DNA from: an uncultured Polyangiaceae bacterium
Lineage (GTDB): Bacteria; Myxococcota_A; Polyangia; Polyangiales; Houyiibacteriaceae
Direction: 5' to 3'
Assembly: GCA_947258625.1 (NCBI GenBank)
Contig: CAMYJN010000215.1
Coordinates: 1-5,287 of the forward strand
Length of the DNA stretch: 5,287 nucleotides
Numbering within the stretch: the first letter of the stretch is position 1; every line of letters starts with the position of its first letter. Positions 1-5,287 of the stretch are shown in pieces. The position numbers and the translations under genes were made by a program. The notes below the pieces were generated by a model, which was given only the letters and a program-made list of their open reading frames with translations, was not told where the DNA came from and searched no databases.

Positions 1-328
1 GTCGCGAAACCGACCCGATCGAGGGAAGCGCCTCTCCTCGAAATCCCAGAGTGGAGACGCGAACCAGGTCATCGAAGGATGCGATCTTGCTTGTGGCGTG
101 CCGTTGGACGCTGAGGGTCACATCCTCGGCGGACATCCCGATGCCGTCGTCTGTCACTCGAACCTGTGCGCGTCCCCCATCTTCCACTGACACGGTAATC
201 GAGCTCGCTTGGGCGTCGATGGCGTTCTCGAGCAGCTCCTTCACCAGGTTGGCGGGCCGCTCGATGACTTCGCCGGCGGCGATTTGGTCGATCAGCGTAT
301 CGTCGAGCAATCGTACCGTCGGAGCCAC
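1..328 (-). CDS. mutL: DNA mismatch repair protein MutL, N-terminal part (truncated by window edge)
   Basis: MutL is the GHKL-family ATPase that links MutS mismatch recognition to strand incision and removal. About 109 N-terminal residues are visible. The family signature is near perfect: [20 protein letters not shown] at 15-34, then NAIDA. By alignment to E. coli MutL, E31 is the general base (E29) and N35 the magnesium ligand (N33). The nucleotide-binding DDGIGM lies at 60-65, RHATSKI at 76-82 and [10 protein letters not shown] at 95-104. All expected ATPase motifs in this part are present, so the gene looks intact up to the edge. The start is a GTG at 328. The in-frame TAG at 340-338 leaves no other upstream start, and the residue spacing to IAAGE fits the family. 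A weak AGG lies 8 bases upstream of the GTG. The gene is divergent from the kinase. The C-terminal region is outside the window, so presence of an endonuclease motif cannot be judged. Confidence 0.97.
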   Translation of the reverse strand, partial: MAPTVRLLDDTLIDQIAAGEVIERPANLVKELLENAIDAQASSITVSVEDGGRAQVRVTDDGIGMSAEDVTLSVQRHATSKIASFDDLVRVSTLGFRGEALPSIGSVSR

Positions 329-390
329 GGCCTGCGCCTATCAAAGCTGGTTTCGATTGGCAACGCGGGCCTGCGGATTCCACCCCTTCG

Positions 391-420
391 TTGACCCTCC
401 ATTAATCGCAATGCTACCGT
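391..420 (+). promoter_or_regulatory. Candidate sigma70-like promoter of the kinase-mutS2 unit
   Basis: A TTGACC hexamer (5 of 6 to TTGACA) at 391-396 is followed after 18 bases by TACCGT at 415-420. That -10 is a poor match (3 of 6) but is preceded by TGC, giving an extended -10 (TGn). Transcription would then start near 426-428, leaving a leader of about 26 bases before the ATG at 454. This sits in the only noncoding stretch upstream of the kinase. It was found by eye, and promoter consensus in this lineage is uncertain. Confidence 0.35.
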
Positions 421-438
421 GTTTTGTGGGGAGTTAAC

Positions 439-444
439 AGGGAA
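439..444 (+). promoter_or_regulatory. Ribosome binding site deciding the kinase start
   Basis: AGGGAA lies 9 bases before the ATG at 454, a good Shine-Dalgarno position. An in-frame TTG at 424 would add ten residues (beginning MWGVNREFTK) but lacks a comparable site and would fall at or before the predicted transcription start. The ATG also places the CPAC motif at the extreme N terminus, as is usual for this kinase type. Confidence 0.6.
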
Positions 445-453
445 TTCACCAAG

Positions 454-2031
454 ATGAAGGTATGTCCCGCCTGCAGAATTGACTACGGCGGCGGAGAGGT
501 GTTCTGTCCGGTCGACGCGACGCGTCTAGTCACGACGTCGCAGATGAGCGCCAGCCCACTCGACCCGAACGATCCGCTGATCGGCAATGTGCTTGCCGGC
601 CGCTATCAAGTGAAGAGCCGGATCGGCGAGGGCGGGATGGGTTTGGTCTACGAAGGCCTCCATCGGGACATCGACAAGCGGGTGGCGATCAAGGTCCTTC
701 GCGATGACTTGTCGAGACGCCCCGAGGTCGTTGCGCGCTTCCGCCAGGAGGCCAAGAGCGCATCGCGCATCGGGCACGAGAATATCGTCGACATCTTCGA
801 CTTCGGAGAGACACGGCACGGCGCGAGCTACTTCGTCATGGAGTTCCTGGAAGGCGAGGACCTCGGCAACGTCCTAGGGAAGAAGGCAACCATCGAGGCG
901 GAGCGCGCCTGCGACATCGTGCTCCAGTGCTGTAGGGCGCTTTCCGCCACGCACGCCAAAGGCATCGTCCACCGGGACATCAAGCCCGAGAACATCTTCT
1001 TGACGCAACGCGACGGCATCGATGACTTCGTCAAGATCGTCGACTTTGGCATCGCCAAGATGAGCGATATCGAAACCGATGGGGCGCCGGGGCGCAAGCT
1101 CACCAAGACAGGGATGATCTTCGGCACCCCCGAATACATGTCGCCGGAGCAAGCGGGGGGTAGGGAGCTGGACCACCGAGTCGATGTGTACGCCCTGGGT
1201 ATCATTCTCTACGAATGCCTTGCGGGCCGCGTGCCGTTCGAGGGCGATACGTTCATGGGGATCCTCACCCAGCACCTGACCGCGGAAGCGCAGCCCATCG
1301 ACGAGGTGAATCCACACGCCACGGTAACCCAGGAGCTCGAGCTCGTGATCCGAAAGGCCCTCGCCAAGAGTCCTGACGACCGCTACCAAGATACCGAGGA
1401 GCTTGCCGAGGCCATCGTCTGCGCTCTCGACGGCCGCGTGAGCCGCGCGACACGGCGGACCCCGCCCTCGGTCCTCGGCGTGCCGCTGACGAGTGAGCTC
1501 GATGCGGTGCCAAGGCGGAAGACCTCACCTTGGGTTTGGGTCGCGGCGGTGATGGGCGCAGCCGGCTTTCTCGTCTGGTCCGCCCTCGACTCGCGTTCCG
1601 GCCCGGGGAGCGGGGCGGAGGCAAGTGCGGTTCCACTCGAGCCGCAGCAACAACCCGTCGCGGAAGCCTCGGATGTCGTCGAGGAGGCACCGCCAATTCC
1701 CGAAGCGGAGCCAGAGCCGATGTGGGTCAACGTGCATGTTGCGAGCGACCCTGCAGGCGCCCGCGTTTCGTACGATCGCGGCGCGGAGGCATGTGCCTCG
1801 ACGCCATGCACGCTCGAGGTCACTCGGGGAGCAACGCTGGTGCTTCACGCAAAGCTTGGTAAACGAAGGGGGCGCACCGCGATCACCCCGAGCCAAGAGG
1901 AAACCGTTTTGATCGAGCTCCACGCCCCCAAGCGGCCCACGCCAAAGCCTCGCAGCGCCCAAGTTCCCAAGCGCAAGCGGGAGGCCCCAGCCCGTTCCTC
2001 GGACCTCAAGGTTCCCGAGTGGGCTCAGTGA
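454..2031 (+). CDS. Transmembrane Hanks-type Ser/Thr protein kinase with zinc-ribbon-like N terminus and PEGA-like C-terminal domain
   Basis: This 525-residue protein is a bacterial eukaryotic-like kinase expected to phosphorylate Ser/Thr of cytoplasmic proteins. A short Cys motif comes first: C4-x2-C7, then C18-P-V-D21, like a zinc ribbon with Asp in place of the fourth Cys. The kinase domain spans about 51-325 and has all catalytic elements: glycine loop GEGGMG 58-63, VAIK lysine K80, helix-C glutamate E99, HRDIKPEN 173-180 with D175, DFG 197-199, an activation loop with T217, T219 and T225, PEYMSPEQ 226-233, DVYALG 244-249 and R310. It should therefore be active. A linker leads to one membrane helix at about 359-378. 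A Pro/Glu-rich stretch follows (about 391-422), then a PEGA-like beta domain (about 423-490) with SDPAGARV and a Cys pair (C447, C452), presumably periplasmic. The tail (491-525) is Pro/Lys/Arg-rich. The next gene overlaps its 3' end. The signal sensed and the substrates are unknown. Confidence 0.95.
   Translation: MKVCPACRIDYGGGEVFCPVDATRLVTTSQMSASPLDPNDPLIGNVLAGRYQVKSRIGEGGMGLVYEGLHRDIDKRVAIKVLRDDLSRRPEVVARFRQEAKSASRIGHENIVDIFDFGETRHGASYFVMEFLEGEDLGNVLGKKATIEAERACDIVLQCCRALSATHAKGIVHRDIKPENIFLTQRDGIDDFVKIVDFGIAKMSDIETDGAPGRKLTKTGMIFGTPEYMSPEQAGGRELDHRVDVYALGIILYECLAGRVPFEGDTFMGILTQHLTAEAQPIDEVNPHATVTQELELVIRKALAKSPDDRYQDTEELAEAIVCALDGRVSRATRRTPPSVLGVPLTSELDAVPRRKTSPWVWVAAVMGAAGFLVWSALDSRSGPGSGAEASAVPLEPQQQPVAEASDVVEEAPPIPEAEPEPMWVNVHVASDPAGARVSYDRGAEACASTPCTLEVTRGATLVLHAKLGKRRGRTAITPSQEETVLIELHAPKRPTPKPRSAQVPKRKREAPARSSDLKVPEWAQ
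2008..2011 (+). promoter_or_regulatory. Possible ribosome binding site of mutS2 inside the kinase 3' end
   Basis: AAGG lies 7 bases before the GTG at 2019 and is the best local Shine-Dalgarno match. It favours that start over the in-frame GTG at 2028, which overlaps the kinase stop as GTGA and has no clear site of its own. Either choice implies translational coupling to the kinase. Confidence 0.35.
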
Positions 2032-4406
2032 ATGAGGTCGAGCAAAAGACGCTAGCCGATCTCGAGTGGGACCAGGTAGAGCGAGCGGTCGCGGAGCGAT
2101 GCCGGGGTCCGCTCGGCGAAGGGCTGACCTTGAAGCTCGCCGAGTCCTTCGACGACACCGAACGGGCGATCGCCGAAGCCAAAGAGGCACGGACGCTGCT
2201 CGTCAGAAACGAACCGCTTCCGCTCGACGGCATCTGCGAAATCGAAACGTCCTTGCAGCATCTGGAGCGGGAAGGAGTGCTCGACGCCAACGCCCTCAAA
2301 GACGTCCGCATGACGCTGCGTGTGGCTGGCGCGCTGCGACGCTTTCTGGGCCAACGCAGAGATAGTGTTCCGCATCTGTATCGCGTGTGCGCGATCGATC
2401 CCACGCTCGATGGTCTCGAAGAAGAAGTAGGGATGTCGATCGGCGATGACGGGACGATCCTCGACTCCGCGAGCGCCGAGCTGGCCCGTCTACGCGAAGA
2501 AGCCGGAAACCTTCGAGCTCGGATCATTCGAAAACTGGAAGACCTGATCCAAAAACGAAGCGCGATCTTGCAGGACTCGTTCCACACGATTCGCGAAGGC
2601 CGCTACGTGCTTCCGGTTCGCGCCGACGCGCACGAGCGTTTCCACGGGATCGTCCACGGCTCGAGCGCAAGCGGCGCTACGATCTTCGTGGAGCCTCGAG
2701 AGCTGGTGGAACGTGGCAACCGGCTCAAGATGGCCCAGGCCGAGCTCGAACGTGAAGAACGGAGAATTCTCGCGGCACTTTCGGACTTGGTGCGCCAGTA
2801 CGTTCCCCAGCTCCGTGCTGCCGCCGAGGCCCTCGACCACGCCGATCTACGTGGCGCCAGCGCCAAGCTTGCGGTCGATCTGCGTGCGGAATTCGTGGAG
2901 CTCTCAGCGGAGCCGCGGATCTCGTTGCGCGAGGCTCGCCATCCGCTTCTCGTTCTGCGGGGCATCGAGGTCGTCTCAAACGACATCGATCTCACGGGCG
3001 GCGAGGCGTTGGTGATCTCCGGGCCCAATGCTGGCGGCAAGACGGTCGCGCTCAAGATGCTGGGCCTGGCAGCGCTCATGACCCGCGCCGGGCTCCCGGT
3101 CCCGGTGGCAGAGGGGAGCGTTTGTGGGTTCTTTGCACCGGTGCTCGCCGCGGTAGGCGACGAGCAAAGCCTTGCGCGCAACCTTTCGACATTCTCTGCG
3201 CACCTCGTGACGCTCAGGACAGTGCTCGAACAGGCCGACGAACGCGTCCTCGTGCTTCTCGATGAGCTTGCCGGTGCGACCGACCCGGAAGCGGGCGCGG
3301 CGTTGGCTTGCGCAATCGTATCGACGCTGGTTGAACGGGGCGCCGCCGTTGCCGTCACGACTCACTACGAAGCCTTGAAGGCCCTAGCAGCGGAACGCGA
3401 CGAGATGCACAACGCGGCAGTGGGCTTCGACTTCGATGAAATGGCCCCCACCTTCCGCTTGAGGATGGGCGTGCCAGGCGGCTCCAACGCGCTCGAGGTC
3501 GCCCGACGTTTTGGGATTCCCTCCGACGTGGTCGACGCCGCGCGGACGACGCTGCCGGAGCACTCACGTAGCTTCGAGACGCTCGTCGCCAAGCTCGACA
3601 CCGCGACCAAGGTGGCGCTTGAAGAGCAAGCGGCTCTCCAAGACGAACGAGCAAAAGTCGGTCAAGAACGCGCCAAGCTCGACGCGCGTCGCCAAGAGCT
3701 TGCGGCGCGCGAAGCGAAGGGGCTTGGCCGGGAAGCCCAGAAGCTGGTCGACCAGCTGAAAGACCTTCATCGCCGGCTCGACCAAGCGAAGAAATCGCTA
3801 CGCGAACGCGCCGAAGCCGAGTCGGTTGCCGCCGCCTCCACGGTCTCGAGCGACGCCGCGGAGCTCCTTGGCGACATCGACCGTCGCCGGGCATCACTCG
3901 AGCCCGAGCCGGTCGAAACCGCAGAGCTGGATCTCGAAGCGGTTCGAGTTGGGGATCGCGTCTGGGTCGAGCGGCTTCGAAGCGCGGCCGAGGTCGTCGA
4001 AGGGCCGGCCCGCGGGAAGGTTCGTGTCGCCGCCGGCATGATGAAGCTCTGGGTCGAGCTCAGCGATCTCCGCGGACTCAAGCAAAGCGCCGAACGGGCG
4101 CCGAAGGAGAGCGCCCCGGTGACCGGCACGCAGCCAAAGGTGCAGCGCGGCGTTCGAACGAGCGACAACACGCTCGATGTGCGCGGCCTTCGCCCGGACG
4201 ATGCGGTCTCGTTGGCCGAGGCGTTTCTCGATCGGATGTACGGTGCGGCCGAGGCGAACGCGTTCATCGTGCACGGGGTCGGTAGCGGCGCGCTCCGAGC
4301 GGCGATCCACGAGCACCTGGCCCGCGATGCCGCCTACGTCGAAGGGTTTCGGCAAGCGACCCAAGAGGAAGGCGGGCCGCAAGTGACGGTCGTCTCACTC
4401 AAGTAG
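2019..4406 (+). CDS. mutS2: MutS2 family ATPase with C-terminal Smr domain
   Basis: The 795-residue length is usual for MutS2. The family lacks the MutS mismatch-binding domain. It has been reported to suppress recombination in some bacteria and, in Bacillus, to act on collided ribosomes. The N-terminal core and clamp contain GRYVLPVR at 194-201 and GIVHGSSASGATIFVEP at 210-226, both diagnostic. The ATPase has Walker A GPNAGGKT at 335-342, GDEQSLARNLSTFSAHL at 380-396, Walker B VLVLLDE at 410-416, and TTHYE at 447-451 with the H-loop H449. After DEL the usual GAGTDP reads AGATDP. A charged, Ala/Glu/Lys-rich coiled-coil region covers about 520-615. A small beta (KOW-like) segment starts near 642 with VGDRVWV. 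The Smr domain spans about 717-795 with LDVRG at 719-723 and HGVGSGALR at 752-760, so the putative nuclease or RNA-binding module is intact. The start is GTG 2019, or possibly GTG 2028 (792 residues). The gene overlaps the kinase by 13 bases and probably shares its promoter. Confidence 0.97.
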   Translation: MGSVNEVEQKTLADLEWDQVERAVAERCRGPLGEGLTLKLAESFDDTERAIAEAKEARTLLVRNEPLPLDGICEIETSLQHLEREGVLDANALKDVRMTLRVAGALRRFLGQRRDSVPHLYRVCAIDPTLDGLEEEVGMSIGDDGTILDSASAELARLREEAGNLRARIIRKLEDLIQKRSAILQDSFHTIREGRYVLPVRADAHERFHGIVHGSSASGATIFVEPRELVERGNRLKMAQAELEREERRILAALSDLVRQYVPQLRAAAEALDHADLRGASAKLAVDLRAEFVELSAEPRISLREARHPLLVLRGIEVVSNDIDLTGGEALVISGPNAGGKTVALKMLGLAALMTRAGLPVPVAEGSVCGFFAPVLAAVGDEQSLARNLSTFSAHLVTLRTVLEQADERVLVLLDELAGATDPEAGAALACAIVSTLVERGAAVAVTTHYEALKALAAERDEMHNAAVGFDFDEMAPTFRLRMGVPGGSNALEVARRFGIPSDVVDAARTTLPEHSRSFETLVAKLDTATKVALEEQAALQDERAKVGQERAKLDARRQELAAREAKGLGREAQKLVDQLKDLHRRLDQAKKSLRERAEAESVAAASTVSSDAAELLGDIDRRRASLEPEPVETAELDLEAVRVGDRVWVERLRSAAEVVEGPARGKVRVAAGMMKLWVELSDLRGLKQSAERAPKESAPVTGTQPKVQRGVRTSDNTLDVRGLRPDDAVSLAEAFLDRMYGAAEANAFIVHGVGSGALRAAIHEHLARDAAYVEGFRQATQEEGGPQVTVVSLK

Positions 4407-4409
4407 CAC

Positions 4410-5270
4410 TCAGGCGTTTGCGCTCTGTGGCTCGCCGCCGTCCATGCGAGGCTTCACCGCGAATTGCCAAACCGCAAGGCCAACGCAGACCATGGCGATC
4501 GAGGACCATTGGGCAGGCGTGAGCCCAGCGTATCGAACATCGCCGCCCTCGAGCGGAGCCGCCCTGAGAAAGTCGAGGAAGAACCGAACGGGCGCATATA
4601 GGAGCGGCAGTAGCACGCAATAGAAGCCGACCGGGCGGCGCTTTCGATGTTCGAGCCAGACGAACAGCCCGATGATCGACAACGAGAAGAACACCTCGTA
4701 CAGGCCGAGGTCGTGACGCGGCTGATAGGGCGGGGCGCCAAAACGATAGTCCGAGACGGCCAACGCGAACTCGGTGACCTTACCCGGATGATCGTGGACG
4801 ACGAAGCAACCCATGCGCCCGAACAACCAACCGACCGGCAAACCAAAGCAGACCGCATTCGCGTAGGGGAGCAGGTCCATCTTCTTGCGGTACTTCCAAA
4901 TGAAGCAGCCGAGAATGCCCCCAAAAAAACCACCGTACGAAGAGAGGCCCAGCCAGGTGGAGAAGAGCAGAGAGGGATGGCGGAGGACCTCGATGAATGT
5001 TTCTCGTTCGTAGAACAGCCCGTTCAGGAAGTACCCGAGGATGAACCCGGTCACGACCGCATAGGTCACCAGGTCTCCGGTGGCCACGGTGTCCAGCGCG
5101 TTGCGCCGCGCGAAGCGGCCGGCAACCCAGGCGCCGAGGAGCACGCCGGTTGCGACGAGAACGCCGAACGGCTGAATCGACAGAGTGTCTCCTAAAACCG
5201 GAACGGAGAACGGCAGGGGGATGTCCCAAGCCTCGAGGCGAAACCAAGGAATGAACAGCAGGGCGTGCAT
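4410..5270 (-). CDS. lgt: Lgt-family (prolipoprotein diacylglyceryl transferase-like) integral membrane protein, variant active site
   Basis: The family moves diacylglyceryl from phosphatidylglycerol to the lipobox cysteine of prolipoproteins in the inner membrane, the first step of lipoprotein maturation. The 286 residues hold about seven hydrophobic segments in the usual Lgt order. Recognisable blocks are IQPFG 32-36, LSSYGGFFGG 109-118, FGRMGCFVVHDHPGK 150-164, RHDLGLYE 185-192, RPVGFYC 212-218, VRFFLDFLR 228-236 and LTPAQW 250-255. Aligned by eye to E. coli Lgt, R143, G154 and R239 are kept (R152, G163, R229). Others differ: Y26 is F35, H103 is Y112, N146 is C155, E151 is D160 and E243 is D233. 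It may be a lineage-specific true Lgt or a paralogue with altered specificity; family membership is sure, the exact activity is not. The start is ATG 5270, with an AGG 10 bases upstream as a weak ribosome site. The frame stays open to the window edge, so a further upstream start cannot be excluded. It converges on mutS2. Confidence 0.88.
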   Translation of the reverse strand: MHALLFIPWFRLEAWDIPLPFSVPVLGDTLSIQPFGVLVATGVLLGAWVAGRFARRNALDTVATGDLVTYAVVTGFILGYFLNGLFYERETFIEVLRHPSLLFSTWLGLSSYGGFFGGILGCFIWKYRKKMDLLPYANAVCFGLPVGWLFGRMGCFVVHDHPGKVTEFALAVSDYRFGAPPYQPRHDLGLYEVFFSLSIIGLFVWLEHRKRRPVGFYCVLLPLLYAPVRFFLDFLRAAPLEGGDVRYAGLTPAQWSSIAMVCVGLAVWQFAVKPRMDGGEPQSANA

Positions 5271-5287
5271 GGCGGCCGAGCCTAGCA

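Noticed and set aside
335..363. Possible mutL promoter: TTGCCA (363-358) and TAGGCG (340-335), 17-base spacer, minus strand
   Set aside because: The -10 matches only TA of TATAAT, and the start of transcription would fall on the GTG itself. A leaderless mutL transcript is possible but the sequence support is too weak to list.
51..437. Plus-strand open frame (128 codons) over the mutL start
   Set aside because: The minus strand here encodes an unmistakable MutL N terminus; the plus frame shows no motif.
1333..1344. Perfect 12-base palindrome GAGCTCGAGCTC
   Set aside because: It lies inside the kinase domain and results from the codons for Glu-Leu-Glu-Leu with the favoured CTC/GAG codons; no sign of an operator.
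1525..2190. Minus-strand open frame (221 codons) across the kinase-mutS2 junction
   Set aside because: It runs antisense to two well supported genes and its translation is Arg/Pro/Ala-rich with no domain pattern.
2603..3358. Minus-strand open frame (251 codons) opposite mutS2
   Set aside because: Ser/Arg/Ala-rich antisense translation over the most conserved part of mutS2; a shadow of codon bias.
4382..4399. Short inverted repeat AGTGA...TCACT at the mutS2 end as a terminator
   Set aside because: Only a 5-base stem within coding sequence and no T-run after it, so it does not qualify as an intrinsic terminator.
4647..5195. Long plus-strand open frame (182 codons) opposite the Lgt-like gene
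   Set aside because: It is antisense to a clear family member with membrane segments and motifs. Its product is charged and low in hydrophobic order, with no recognisable motif, as expected from GC-rich antisense frames.

Overview
This GC-rich window is almost entirely coding. It carries four protein genes: a left-truncated mutL on the minus strand, a divergent pair on the plus strand (a membrane Ser/Thr kinase and mutS2), and a convergent Lgt-like integral membrane gene on the minus strand. No tRNA, rRNA, CRISPR array, insertion sequence or phage gene was seen. The source is most likely a Gram-negative bacterium of the Myxococcota or old Deltaproteobacteria type. The main pointer is a Hanks-type kinase with an N-terminal zinc-ribbon-like motif, one transmembrane helix and a PEGA-like exterior domain, a layout common in myxobacteria. 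High GC, frequent GTG starts and an Lgt-like protein with an HDHPG motif agree with this. That placement is inference.

Layout: positions 1-328 (minus) encode the MutL N-terminal ATPase region, and the rest of the gene lies off the left edge. Positions 329-453 form a 125-base divergent intergenic region with a plausible sigma70-like promoter and a Shine-Dalgarno site for the kinase. The kinase (454-2031) and mutS2 (2019-4406) overlap and are probably co-transcribed. The Lgt-like gene (4410-5270, minus) meets mutS2 tail to tail, with only 3 bases between the two stop codons.

Functionally, mutL serves DNA mismatch repair. MutS2 is an ATPase with a C-terminal Smr domain, linked in different bacteria to recombination control and to splitting of collided ribosomes. 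The kinase probably senses an envelope or periplasmic cue and signals in the cytoplasm. The Lgt-like protein belongs to the lipoprotein lipid-modification family but differs at several residues important in the E. coli enzyme.

I did not find a clearly new multi-gene system. The two points most worth a second look are the substituted active site of the Lgt-like protein and the overlapping kinase-mutS2 pair.
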